This document shows positions 7,336 to 16,366 of a stretch of 64,000 nt of DNA, piece by piece (the stretch's first letter is position 1; each line of letters starts with the position of its first letter). A program made the position numbers and the translations under genes. The notes under the pieces were generated by a model. It worked only from the letters and a program-made list of their open reading frames with translations, was not told the DNA's origin and ran no database searches. The stretch lies in contig CBINGY010000001.1 of the NCBI GenBank assembly GCA_966250325.1, forward strand, positions 124,001 through 188,000. The letters are read 5' to 3'. The DNA is from Jiulongibacter sp966250325. Its GTDB lineage: Bacteria; Bacteroidota; Bacteroidia; Cytophagales; Spirosomataceae.

Positions 7336-7478
7336 GCTTTAAGGCCTGTTTTTCGCAAAAAATTCCTACCGTAACCCCATACTATTTTCTCTGGTCGCAT
7401 TTCTTTTAATTCCCGAAATCTTTTGGCCTAAAATTTCCTATTTATTCAGAATTTTTTTCTTTAACCTAAAGAACCACG

Positions 7479-7486
7479 TACTTTTG
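7479..7486 (+). promoter_or_regulatory. -7 element of the aminotransferase gene
   Basis: TACTTTTG, an exact match to TAnnTTTG, about 80 bases before the ATG at 7567. The -33 region (TTCTTTAACC) is a weak match. Confidence 0.5.
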
Positions 7487-7566
7487 CACCCGATTTTGAT
7501 GAAGGGTATTTCTCCCTGAATTCAAAACCAACAAAATCATCTTTAAATTTTTAACTATCTTTCAAA

Positions 7567-8769
7567 ATGTCTGCAGTAGAGCAAGTTGCTGACCGAATTA
7601 ATGCCCTGGAAGAATCGGCAACATTGGCTATGGCTCAAAAATCTCGTGAGCTGGCCGCACAGGGACACAAAGTGATCAATCTTTCTATCGGAGAACCTGA
7701 TTTTAAGACTCCCAAACACATTTGTGAAGCCGCCAAAGATGCTATTGATGCCGGCTTCCATTCTTACACTCCGGTACCGGGCATTCCTGAGCTAAGAAAA
7801 GCCATTGCAGATAAATTTAAGCGTGAAAATAACATTGACTGGAAACCTGAAAATATCATTGTAAGCACAGGTGCCAAGCACTCTCTGGCAAACGCCCTGG
7901 CTGCGGTGGTGAATCCCGGTGATGAAGTCATCATTTTTGCTCCCTATTGGGTAAGCTACAGCGAAATGGTGAAGCTCGCTGAAGGCACTTCGGTTATTCT
8001 TGAAGGAAAATTTGAAAATAATTTTAAAGTAACTACTGATCAACTGGAAGCTGCCATTACCGACAAAACCCGGGTAATCATGTTCAGTTCGCCGGCTAAT
8101 CCTACAGGTTCTGTTTATAGTCGTGGTGAACTGGAGGCTATCGCCCGGATCGTGGAGAAGCATCCTAGAATCCTTGTTCTGGCCGATGAAATCTATGAAT
8201 ACATCAATTTCATGGAGGAGGGTCATTTCTCCATTGGCTCTATTGAAAGTATCAAAGACCGGATAATTACCGTTAATGGAATGGCTAAAGGATTTGCTAT
8301 GACCGGCTGGAGAATAGGATATATCGGTGCCGCCAAATACATTGTAGATGCCATAAACAAACTGCAGGGTCAGGTGACCAGTGGTACCAATCACATTGCC
8401 CAACGGGCCTCTGTGGTAGCCTGGGACGACATGACAGCCGCAGAAACCATGAAAAGAGCGTATCTGATTCGCAGAGATCTGGTGGTAAACGGACTCAGGC
8501 AAATACCTGGATTTAAAGTGAATGTTCCCGATGGTGCATTTTATGCATTCCCTGATATAAGTGCCTACTTTGGCACTTCAGACGGGGAAACGGCTATTAA
8601 AGACAGCGATGATTTTTCTCTTTATCTGCTGGCCAAAGCTCATGTGGCCACGGTGGCTGGCTCCGGTTTTGGAGCCCCTGATTGCATCCGTATCTCTACA
8701 GCTGCCTCCGATGAGTCACTTAAAGAAGCGATAGAAAGAATCAAAACAGCATGTGCTGCATTGAAATAA
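7567..8769 (+). CDS. Class I PLP-dependent aminotransferase (aspartate type)
   Basis: Cytoplasmic fold-type I aminotransferase of 400 residues. Visible family blocks are LSIGEPDFKTP near the N-terminus, the SSPANPTGSVYSRGEL loop, the LADEIYEY aspartate-tyrosine pair, and the GMAKGFAMTGWRIGYIGA block with the PLP Schiff-base lysine at about K241. The closest known group is the bacterial aspartate aminotransferase (Ib) that converts aspartate plus 2-oxoglutarate to oxaloacetate plus glutamate. Exact substrate cannot be set from sequence. Transcribed alone, with a -7 element and a strong terminator. Confidence 0.9.
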   Translation: MSAVEQVADRINALEESATLAMAQKSRELAAQGHKVINLSIGEPDFKTPKHICEAAKDAIDAGFHSYTPVPGIPELRKAIADKFKRENNIDWKPENIIVSTGAKHSLANALAAVVNPGDEVIIFAPYWVSYSEMVKLAEGTSVILEGKFENNFKVTTDQLEAAITDKTRVIMFSSPANPTGSVYSRGELEAIARIVEKHPRILVLADEIYEYINFMEEGHFSIGSIESIKDRIITVNGMAKGFAMTGWRIGYIGAAKYIVDAINKLQGQVTSGTNHIAQRASVVAWDDMTAAETMKRAYLIRRDLVVNGLRQIPGFKVNVPDGAFYAFPDISAYFGTSDGETAIKDSDDFSLYLLAKAHVATVAGSGFGAPDCIRISTAASDESLKEAIERIKTACAALK

Positions 8770-8793
8770 GTCAGAATCACCAATATGAAACAA

Positions 8794-8818
8794 AAACCCG
8801 GCCCTGGCCGGGTTTTTT
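8794..8818 (+). terminator. Terminator after the aminotransferase gene
   Basis: AAACCCGGCC pairs with GGCCGGGTTT around a tight loop and runs into TTTTTT. Confidence 0.85.
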
Positions 8819-8897
8819 ATTGGCAAAAAAATGCATCACTTCTCATTAAACCTTACCACGGGCTTTTAATCTAACATCATGGTTAAAGCTATACCTA

Positions 8898-9797
8898 ATG
8901 CGTTTTTCCGTCATCATTATTTTGCTTATCTCGGTTTCATGTTCCCGGATTTCCCCTAATCCAGAGCCCGGTGAACTACGGCAGGAACTTTCTATTCAAT
9001 CATCCGGAATAAACCGAAGCTTTATCGTGCGGCTTCCTGATAACTATAATCCTGATAAAACAGATTATCCGCTTATTATTGCTATGCATGGTTTTGGCGG
9101 GTCGGGATCGCAGGTAGAGCGAAACTACTTTCTGGCTGAAAAAGCTCTTCCAAGAGGCTATATTGTAGTTTTCCCTGATGGAACACCGATTGACAATTTG
9201 CCGTTGAGATACTGGAGTGTTGGTATATCCTTTGATAAAGGAGCATCCATGCCAGATGATGTAAAATTTATCAGTGACCTGATTGACTATATGAATGACA
9301 AATTTAATGTGGACACCAAAAGGGTCTTTGCTACCGGGATGTCAAACGGTGCCATAATGAGCTATAAACTTGCCAATGAATTGAGTTCAAAGATCACAGC
9401 CATCGCACCCGTTGCAGGTACCATGCTCCCGGGAACCAGAAGCCCTGAGCTTCCTGTTCCGGTGATTCATTTCCATTCTTTACTTGATACTTCGATCCCG
9501 TTTAATGGTGGTGTAGGTTTTGGCGGGTTTACGTTTCCTCCTGTCGAAAATGGTCTGAGTAAAATTTCCACCGTGAATGGCTGTGGCTCCATAAAAGTTT
9601 CCGAACAAGACAAAGGAATGTATCTGGTCAAAGAATGGGGGAATTGTGAGCAAATACCTGTCATTCTGTATCTGACCAAAGATGGTGGACACTCCTTTCC
9701 CAGAAGTGAAAAACCTCGAGTAGGTGCCGATGATGTTTCTGATGCAATTGACGCCAATGAGCTAATGCTCGATTTCTTTGACAAACTCAGCAGGTAG
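8898..9797 (+). CDS. Lipoprotein esterase, PHB-depolymerase-like
   Basis: A 299-residue alpha/beta-hydrolase of the polyhydroxybutyrate depolymerase/feruloyl-esterase-like group. The N-terminus ends in SVSC, a lipobox, so it should be a lipoprotein facing the periplasm or surface. Seen motifs: LIIAMHGFGGSGSQ (oxyanion region), GMSNGA with nucleophile S149, and GGHSFPR with catalytic H265; HSLLDTSIPF probably supplies the acid residue. Substrate is not predictable; polyester, feruloyl or acetyl esters are all possible. Its tail overlaps the convergent FAD oxidoreductase by 11 bp. Confidence 0.82.
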   Translation: MRFSVIIILLISVSCSRISPNPEPGELRQELSIQSSGINRSFIVRLPDNYNPDKTDYPLIIAMHGFGGSGSQVERNYFLAEKALPRGYIVVFPDGTPIDNLPLRYWSVGISFDKGASMPDDVKFISDLIDYMNDKFNVDTKRVFATGMSNGAIMSYKLANELSSKITAIAPVAGTMLPGTRSPELPVPVIHFHSLLDTSIPFNGGVGFGGFTFPPVENGLSKISTVNGCGSIKVSEQDKGMYLVKEWGNCEQIPVILYLTKDGGHSFPRSEKPRVGADDVSDAIDANELMLDFFDKLSR

Positions 9798-11343
9798 ACG
9801 AGAGGATCTTTCTGGCCGCCAGATAGCCTGGTATACCACTAACGCCACCACCTCGCTTTGCACCAGAACCACAAAGCAAGATATCTGAATGGGCTGTCTC
9901 AATACCCAAAAGGCCTTCTTCACGCACATTCTCAGCAAAAAACCAGCTGAGATTGTTATGGAAAATATTCCCTCCGGGCATTCCAAGTTCATTTTCCAAA
10001 TCAACCGCACTTTTACATTCCACACAGAAGGAACCATCCGAATTTCTGGCGATACACTCCTGAAAGGGCTCTTCCAGAAACTCATTTATCCCGTCAAAGA
10101 ATCTCATTAACACCTCGGTCTTTCTGCTTTCATGCTCATTTCTGAATAAGCTATACGTCATATCCAGGCCAAAAACAGTTACGGTATGATAACCTCTTTC
10201 CTGAAGCTCCTTTGACAGAATACTGGAATCTGTGAGCGTATGACAATACATTTCACACGGAAAGTTCAGTGGAATTTCACCTTGAAGCGTTTCATCAAAT
10301 GCCTTCTGCTGCTGTGTGTAATTCTGATTAATATGAAATGTACCACAAAATGCGTCGGCTGGCGAAACCGACTTATCCCTCAGACGAGGAAGTTTTTCTA
10401 ACAAAATATTGATTTTGAACGCAGTGCCTTCATTTATAGCAAATTTCCCAGAACGAATGTTTGATAAATATCTTTCTAAAAGGTGTGGGGCAGCATTCCA
10501 AAGTAGTTTTGAACACGTGTACGTATCGTTTATCCTTATTCCTGATTTTACGTTTTCAATACTTCTTACTTCTGCACCCGTTATAAATTTAACTCCCCAA
10601 AGCTCAGCCTTTTTTTTGAGTTGATTTACCAGCTCTCCCATGCCTCCTTTTGGCACTTTCCATTCACCCGTCTTATTACCGATAATGTGATAAATGAAGG
10701 TTTTGTTCTGCAAAAGCGAGGGATCGTGGGCCGAGGTATATGAGCCGATCCGGGCATCTGTAAGCAGTACTCCCCGCAACACATCCGACTGAACGTATTT
10801 CTCAATGAGCTCTCCGATAGGGTACTCTACAAAATCCTTCCACAATTCAATTTCACCTAATTCAGAAAAACGCTTTTCCCACTGCTCTCTGGATTTAAGC
10901 GGTTCCAGCAGAGAATCCCAAATGATTCCTGCAAAACGAACGCATCTCTCCTGAAACTTTCTGTACCCAATCCACTCTTCTTCACCCAGTCCCAAAGCAA
11001 GTACCGATTCCCTCGAAATTTCCTTATCGACATTACTTAAAAGAAGTCCGGTTGGCACTCCATTTCTTATGTAAGGGGTGTATGATGCCGTTCTACGGGT
11101 GAATAATTCCAGATTCAGGCCCAACTCTTTTATGATCTTTTCTGGAAGTAGGCTTATTAAATACGAATATCTTGAAAGCTTGGCATCAAACTCCTCAAAG
11201 GTTCTATGCGAAGTAGTGGCACCTCCGATGTAATCATTCTTTTCAAGAATCAGAACGGTTTTCCCGGCCCTGGCGAGATAGCATGCTGCTACCAGGGCAT
11301 TGTGCCCGCTACCCGCGATAATACAATCATAATGCGTTTGCAT
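9787..11343 (-). CDS. Phytoene-dehydrogenase-like FAD oxidoreductase
   Basis: A 518-residue flavoprotein of the phytoene dehydrogenase/RetSat-like group (COG1233 type). The N-terminal dinucleotide-binding motif is clear: CIIAGSGHNALVAACYLARAG followed by the acidic VLILEKNDYIGGATTS stretch. The C-terminus has GSGAKRGGGVSGIPGYLAARKIL, the second FAD-contact motif. No carotenoid gene is nearby, so a role in carotenoid synthesis is not supported; members also act on other polyunsaturated or isoprenoid lipids. Its start lies 56 bases from the divergent DsbA-like gene. Confidence 0.8.
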   Translation of the reverse strand: MQTHYDCIIAGSGHNALVAACYLARAGKTVLILEKNDYIGGATTSHRTFEEFDAKLSRYSYLISLLPEKIIKELGLNLELFTRRTASYTPYIRNGVPTGLLLSNVDKEISRESVLALGLGEEEWIGYRKFQERCVRFAGIIWDSLLEPLKSREQWEKRFSELGEIELWKDFVEYPIGELIEKYVQSDVLRGVLLTDARIGSYTSAHDPSLLQNKTFIYHIIGNKTGEWKVPKGGMGELVNQLKKKAELWGVKFITGAEVRSIENVKSGIRINDTYTCSKLLWNAAPHLLERYLSNIRSGKFAINEGTAFKINILLEKLPRLRDKSVSPADAFCGTFHINQNYTQQQKAFDETLQGEIPLNFPCEMYCHTLTDSSILSKELQERGYHTVTVFGLDMTYSLFRNEHESRKTEVLMRFFDGINEFLEEPFQECIARNSDGSFCVECKSAVDLENELGMPGGNIFHNNLSWFFAENVREEGLLGIETAHSDILLCGSGAKRGGGVSGIPGYLAARKILSSTC

Positions 11344-11399
11344 AAGCCAAAATTAGCCAAATCCGCAGAACTTATTCTACCTGTTCTTGTTATTACATC

Positions 11400-12086
11400 A
11401 TGCGTACAAAAATTAGAATTGATGTAGTTTCTGATGTGGCTTGTCCCTGGTGTTATGTTGGGAAAAAACATTTGGAAACAGCTTTAACTTCACTTTCAGA
11501 AACGGAAGCAGACATCCATTGGCACCCTTTTCAGCTGGATCCTACTGTGCCTGAGGAGGGAGCAGATAAAGAAGAGCATTACACTCAGAAATTTGGAAGC
11601 ATGGATCGTTTTGATATGCTCTCTCAGCGTGTGGTTCAGGCTGGCAAAAACGCGGGGATAGATTTTCATTTTGACAGACTAAGTCGAATTCCCAATACGC
11701 TCAAATTGCATGCACTTGTTGCAGAAGCTAACAAAGAGGGCTTTGGTGCCCGGCTCAATGAAGCATTCCTCTCCGCTTATTTTGAGAAAGGTATTGACCT
11801 TACTTCACCAGATGAAATCGTCCGCATTGTTTCTGACTTCGGATGGAGTGAGGAAAAGACCAGAGCGATTATTGAGGACAAAGAGGCTCATACCCGGGTT
11901 TTGCAGGAAATTAACCACTACCAGAATCTGGGAGTAAACGCCGTTCCTTTTTTCATTATAAACAACAAATACGCCCTGAGTGGGGCTCAGCCCCCAGAAG
12001 TTTTTGCTCAGGCTCTCACAGAAATAGGAAAAGAAATTAGCACGAATGAGGGGGAAGCCTGTGATATTGACGATCCGAACTGTTAG
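11400..12086 (+). CDS. DsbA-family (FrnE-like) thiol oxidoreductase
   Basis: A 228-residue DsbA-fold protein with the CPWC active site at C15-C18 (VSDVACPWCYVGKKHLE) and no signal peptide, the pattern of cytoplasmic FrnE-like dithiol isomerases. The NAVPFFIINNKYALSGAQ cis-proline block near residue 185 confirms the fold. The C-terminus ends with two extra cysteines (ACDIDDPNC). Followed after 25 bases by an S13 peptidase gene in the same direction. Confidence 0.85.
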   Translation: MRTKIRIDVVSDVACPWCYVGKKHLETALTSLSETEADIHWHPFQLDPTVPEEGADKEEHYTQKFGSMDRFDMLSQRVVQAGKNAGIDFHFDRLSRIPNTLKLHALVAEANKEGFGARLNEAFLSAYFEKGIDLTSPDEIVRIVSDFGWSEEKTRAIIEDKEAHTRVLQEINHYQNLGVNAVPFFIINNKYALSGAQPPEVFAQALTEIGKEISTNEGEACDIDDPNC

Positions 12087-12111
12087 ATTTGAATATTAAC
12101 ACTTCGTCTCG

Positions 12112-13368
12112 TTGAAAAAGAACTATCTGCTGATTCTTCTACTAGCATTGCTTGCCTCGTGTGTGGCTCAAAAGAAAAATCTTAGGCTGTCCATAACCGA
12201 CCTCAACCAGTTTACAGGCTATCTTTTTGTAGACCTTTCTACAGGTGATACGCTTCTTAGTAAGCATGAGCACCATTATTTTATTCCTGCCAGTACCACC
12301 AAAATTTTTACTTTATACGCTTCACTGCTACACCCTTCGGATAGCCTTACGGCATTCCGATACTCGGTCAGCGATGACACCCTATTTGTGAAGGGAATGG
12401 GAGATCCTACTTTTCTTCATCCAGATTTTCCGGTTAGTCGGGTGACTGATTTTTTAAAAAAATACCCAAAAATCTCCTTAAATACTACCGGCTACGGCGG
12501 AACCCCCTATGGCAAGGGTTGGATGTGGGATGATGCCTCAGACGCCTATCAGACAGAAATATCGGGGTTCCCAATATATGGGAACCTGGTAAAGATGAAG
12601 AAAAGTGATGCGAATTTTCATCTGTATCCCCAGCAGTTTGAAAGATACGGCAAAGATATCTCCTCCATTTTCAGATGGTATGAGTCTCCCGGAAAATGGA
12701 ACGAATTCCTGAACTCCGTACCAGATTCTGTAAATGTACCCTTTCAAACAAACGATGACCTCCTTCAATTTCTGCTTCAGGATACGCTCAAAACTGATTT
12801 CATTGATGCCCCTTTTACGGGAGTATCGTATTTGAACGAACTGAAATCCATTCCAAAGGATACGGTACTGAAATACATGATGTATTACAGCGACAATATG
12901 CTGGCCGAACAGATGCTGCTTCAGGCGGGCTTTTATCTTTTACCAGATTCTATCCTCACTGCTCAGAAAATTATCAAGCATTTATTGACCAGCCACTTAT
13001 CAGAATTTTCTCCGGCTCCCCGCTGGGTAGATGGCTCTGGACTTTCCCGCTATAATCTGTTTACACCAGAGCACCTGGTTTCTATGGTATCAAAAATCAA
13101 ACGGGAGTACGGTGATGCGGTTATTAAAACGTATTTTCCTTCAAATGGCAGTGCGGGTACTATGAACACTTTTCTGGCCTCAGACACCCCATTTATGTAT
13201 GCGAAGTCTGGCTCAATGAGTGGGGTGTATAATCTGGCAGGCATTTTAACCACAGACTCGGGCCGGGAAGTGGTCTTTGCTGTCATGAACAATAACTTTA
13301 CCGAGGGGGTAAGTAAAGTTCGGAAAGCAACTGCAGAATTTATCGGGCAGTTTAAAGAAAGATTCTAA
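12112..13368 (+). CDS. D-alanyl-D-alanine carboxypeptidase, S13/PBP4-like lipoprotein
   Basis: A 418-residue penicillin-binding protein of the S13 (DacB/PBP4) family. All three active-site motifs are present: S61-TTK64, the YSDN motif with S260, and K365-SG. It probably trims or cleaves peptidoglycan cross-links in the periplasm. Lipobox LLAS-C17 marks it as a lipoprotein. The start codon appears to be TTG: a KKNYLLILLLALLASC signal sequence follows at once and no ATG is available upstream. It lies 25 bases after the DsbA-like gene and its stop overlaps the convergent gene by 4 bp. At 418 residues it is shorter than classic DacB and may lack the large inserted domain. Confidence 0.85.
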   Translation: MKKNYLLILLLALLASCVAQKKNLRLSITDLNQFTGYLFVDLSTGDTLLSKHEHHYFIPASTTKIFTLYASLLHPSDSLTAFRYSVSDDTLFVKGMGDPTFLHPDFPVSRVTDFLKKYPKISLNTTGYGGTPYGKGWMWDDASDAYQTEISGFPIYGNLVKMKKSDANFHLYPQQFERYGKDISSIFRWYESPGKWNEFLNSVPDSVNVPFQTNDDLLQFLLQDTLKTDFIDAPFTGVSYLNELKSIPKDTVLKYMMYYSDNMLAEQMLLQAGFYLLPDSILTAQKIIKHLLTSHLSEFSPAPRWVDGSGLSRYNLFTPEHLVSMVSKIKREYGDAVIKTYFPSNGSAGTMNTFLASDTPFMYAKSGSMSGVYNLAGILTTDSGREVVFAVMNNNFTEGVSKVRKATAEFIGQFKERF

Positions 13369-14141
13369 GGCTTAACCAGATTCTTTTTCAAAGACGGAAA
13401 TTGCGTGGTATTGTTAAACTCCCTGTAGCACAATAAAATCTGATAGGTGAGGTCATAGTCACTGGCTTTCAGAATGAAATCGTCGGCTAGTTTGCAATAA
13501 CTCATAAACTCACTGAGCTCCGGATCATTCAACCCGGTAATGTCACTTACTTTTCGGGGATTATAACGTAGCTCTATATAGAACCTTTTCAACTCTTCAT
13601 ACTCCAGGTCTGCGGCCTTCCTTTTTTCCTTCCCTTCTTTGCTCCAAAGTTCGTACAGAGCATCAATGGAAATTCCTGCACCACCTCCCAACCCGCCGGC
13701 ACCGCTCAGCTGCACCACATTGCCAAGAATATCCCGTTTCATGGTGGCCGCATTCTGAGGATTTTCCAAAAAAGCTTTAATCTCCCGCTCTATAGTTTCA
13801 GATCGTTTGTCCTTAACGATAACTTCCTCCAATGTAATGGCTGTCTGTTCAAGACCTACGGTAAGGTTTCCCACTTTTTTATCCCAATAGATGGTTTGCT
13901 GCCCATAACCTATCCCGCTTATTCTCAGCGAATCACCCTCTGCAGCCCGTATGTAAAAATCGCCATTGCTGTTTGTTACCACCACATGATCGGTTCGTAA
14001 ATTGGTGACTGAGAGAGAGGAGATGGGATTGGATGTACTCCCATTAATGACTTTCCCGTAAACCGACCATTCCTTTTGAGCCATCGTTAAATGGCTCAGA
14101 ATCAAAAACCCAAATAAGTACGATAGATATCTGATGGTCAA
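13365..14141 (-). CDS. Secreted protein with carboxypeptidase-regulatory-like domain
   Basis: A 258-residue exported protein. A signal peptide (to about AQ-21) is followed by a CarboxypepD_reg-like Ig-type domain (about 25-105: YGKVINGSTSNPISSLSVTN...NGDFYIRAAEGDSLRISGIGY), as found at the start of TonB-dependent receptors, then a helical region of unknown function with a glycine-rich patch (SGAGGLGGGAG). Similar Bacteroidota proteins are surface or periplasmic proteins of unknown role. It overlaps the upstream M14 peptidase gene by 4 bp, so the two are probably co-translated. Confidence 0.75.
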   Translation of the reverse strand: MTIRYLSYLFGFLILSHLTMAQKEWSVYGKVINGSTSNPISSLSVTNLRTDHVVVTNSNGDFYIRAAEGDSLRISGIGYGQQTIYWDKKVGNLTVGLEQTAITLEEVIVKDKRSETIEREIKAFLENPQNAATMKRDILGNVVQLSGAGGLGGGAGISIDALYELWSKEGKEKRKAADLEYEELKRFYIELRYNPRKVSDITGLNDPELSEFMSYCKLADDFILKASDYDLTYQILLCYREFNNTTQFPSLKKNLVKP

Positions 14142-15358
14142 ATTTTTGCCTGATAAAGTATTCCATTAATAACGAAATACTCTGGTTTACCGTTTTTGGT
14201 TAATGCGAAATTAGCCTTTTTTTCAAACTGAGGCCCTGCAGAATCCTCAAATGGCAATCTCCGCTCTGTTAATAATTCTGAAAATTCATTTAGTGGCTGC
14301 GTACATAGCCCGCTGGCATCCAGGGTTTTTATCCCGAAAAACGTAGAAAGGTCTCCCATATCCTCCATATTGCTTTCAAGACGGTAAGTAGATGCATTAT
14401 TTTCATTCACTTCATTGAGATAAATGCCCAAATCCATGACGGTGCCATCTACTTCTGCATTTTTGATAAGTAAATCAAACAGGCACTTTGTATTCAGCGG
14501 TATGGATTCATACTCTTCTAACGTTCTGTCCTTATAATTTCTGAGAGCGATAATTTCAAGTCCTTTCAGGATGATGAGAAAATTGAGCTTTCTCAACTCC
14601 ATCTTTTCACGATCCTCTCCATTGCCACCCGATTCAATCAGAATAAGGCTGCTTCCCCATTTCTGAATGTTATCTCCAAACGCCCGGGGTTCAAATTCAT
14701 CTGAAAAACGCCCCACTTTTCCGGGAATTATCATCTGAAGTAACTCATTCAACCCACAGATAACCTGCATTGCCCGGGTACGGTTTGGACTCCAGCTGGT
14801 TTCCTTGTCAAAAGCAGTAGCCAGAAAGGAGATGGAGGCCTGATTCCCGGTTTCCCCTGCAGCCCAGCGAACATCCTGATCATGCAGATTAAAGGAAAAT
14901 TGCGGCTTTATCTCCTGCTGAAGCCTTTTGAGCAGGCGGCTCTCAGGACAAACTAAAGAGAGAGCGTCACGATTCATGTCGATTTGCTGGGCCGTTCGCC
15001 GAATAAACCGCTCAGCACCATCGGGATTCAGCATGGGCACAAAATGTATTTCCAGTTGATCCTTCAGCAGGTTTGTCAAATCATTATTTTCTGAAACCAG
15101 AAAATTGAAGATATCAAAAAGTGCCATGGTAGCCGTGGCCTCATTGCCATGCATTTGTGACCACATGAGTATTTTTTGTGGCCCATGGCCCCATTTCAGC
15201 TTGTGTATGGACCGCCCTTCAAAGGAATTCCCCACTACTTCCTGCTCCAGGTTCACAGATTTCAGAAGCCTTGAGATATCCGAATGTTTAAACCTGCGGT
15301 GGGTAAAAAAGGGTTCTTTGACCTTTTCATAAAGCAAAATCAATTCTGTTGACGTCAC
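14138..15358 (-). CDS. M14-family zinc carboxypeptidase
   Basis: A 406-residue M14 metallopeptidase. Zinc ligands are visible as H70-GNE73 and H159 in FSFNLHDQD; DMNRD (128-131) matches the substrate-binding LNRN region, and LILIESGGNG (about 240) carries the expected catalytic glutamate. No signal peptide is seen, so it is probably cytoplasmic and may trim cell-wall peptides or other small peptides. Coupled by a 4-bp overlap to the downstream secreted protein. Confidence 0.85.
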   Translation of the reverse strand: MTSTELILLYEKVKEPFFTHRRFKHSDISRLLKSVNLEQEVVGNSFEGRSIHKLKWGHGPQKILMWSQMHGNEATATMALFDIFNFLVSENNDLTNLLKDQLEIHFVPMLNPDGAERFIRRTAQQIDMNRDALSLVCPESRLLKRLQQEIKPQFSFNLHDQDVRWAAGETGNQASISFLATAFDKETSWSPNRTRAMQVICGLNELLQMIIPGKVGRFSDEFEPRAFGDNIQKWGSSLILIESGGNGEDREKMELRKLNFLIILKGLEIIALRNYKDRTLEEYESIPLNTKCLFDLLIKNAEVDGTVMDLGIYLNEVNENNASTYRLESNMEDMGDLSTFFGIKTLDASGLCTQPLNEFSELLTERRLPFEDSAGPQFEKKANFALTKNGKPEYFVINGILYQAKI

Positions 15359-15496
15359 CTGTCCGTTCTGTTTTTCTTCAAATTAACTCAGGATTTTTGG
15401 TTTGTCATGAAAAAGAATTGTGGTCTTATTTCTACAGGTCGGCATTTGCTCCTCAGGAATACCATTTTCATAAATACTTTCCGAGACCACCCACCT

Positions 15497-16366
15497 ATGA
15501 AAAAAATTCTTATTGCCAGCCTGATTGTTCTTACAGCGGTTATAATAACTGGTGTCTATCTGTATCAGCAGAGGCATATGTTTTATCCGAAAGTCACGTT
15601 TTCTATCGTGCACATCAGGCAGATAGAGGCTGCGGATGCTGAAATGCTGGTGAGGGTTCAGCTGAATAACCGGGCTCCGTTTTCTCTTCAATTTAATCAC
15701 CTCAATTTTCAGGTAAAGGCAGATGACCGCGTTTTACTGGAGACAATGGGAAAAATCCCTCTTCATCTGAAGAAGAGGTCGGTAAGTGACTTTGAAGTGC
15801 CTGTAAAAATTCATCTGGAAGACATCAAAAAGGTGGTAAAAACGGAGGAAGGAGATTCCACCCTTTACACGTTTGAAGCACAGCTTATAGATCCCGGTTT
15901 CGCCTTCCTGCCAGATACGGTTAAGATCAGTAGCTCGGATAACCTTCCTACTTATAAATTACCAAAAGTTACCATGACTTCTCTGGAGAAAGATGAATTA
16001 CTGGCAAAAGGTGGGCCCACATTTTTCCTTCATCTTTTAATAGAAAACAGGAACCGGTTTCCCCTGGAAGTTCAAAATCCTACCTATGCCGTGTTCCTTC
16101 AGGAAAAAGAGTTACTCTTTGATGGTGAATATTCAAAAATACTGGTGGTAGACCCGCTCACTTCAAAGGCTGTAAAACTTCAGGTTCAATTTGACCGGGA
16201 TATACTACTCAAAAACTCCGGAAAACTACTTTTTAACAAAGATGAGCTTGACCTCAGGATAGTCTTCAACGGCAAACTGCTCACTCGAAATCCTTACATT
16301 GATGGCTGTGATATAACAATCTTGATCAAGGGTTCGTTAAAAGAATTTCTGAACAAAGGTTCCTAG
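15497..16366 (+). CDS. LEA14-like membrane-anchored protein
   Basis: A 289-residue protein with an N-terminal membrane anchor (MKKILIASLIVLTAVIITGVYLY) and two LEA14/WHy-like beta-sandwich modules: the segments around 35-120 and 165-270 share a pattern of an amphipathic strand, N-R/N-x-F-x-L and a later extended strand. Such proteins are periplasmic or anchored and of unknown function. The frame is open 90 bases further upstream, but the signal anchor at 15497 argues for this start. Tail-to-tail with ftsI, overlapping by 4 bp. Confidence 0.65.
   Translation: MKKILIASLIVLTAVIITGVYLYQQRHMFYPKVTFSIVHIRQIEAADAEMLVRVQLNNRAPFSLQFNHLNFQVKADDRVLLETMGKIPLHLKKRSVSDFEVPVKIHLEDIKKVVKTEEGDSTLYTFEAQLIDPGFAFLPDTVKISSSDNLPTYKLPKVTMTSLEKDELLAKGGPTFFLHLLIENRNRFPLEVQNPTYAVFLQEKELLFDGEYSKILVVDPLTSKAVKLQVQFDRDILLKNSGKLLFNKDELDLRIVFNGKLLTRNPYIDGCDITILIKGSLKEFLNKGS

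Noticed and set aside
7792..8502. A 236-codon minus-strand frame opposite the aminotransferase
   Set aside because: Antisense shadow; composition atypical, no start context.
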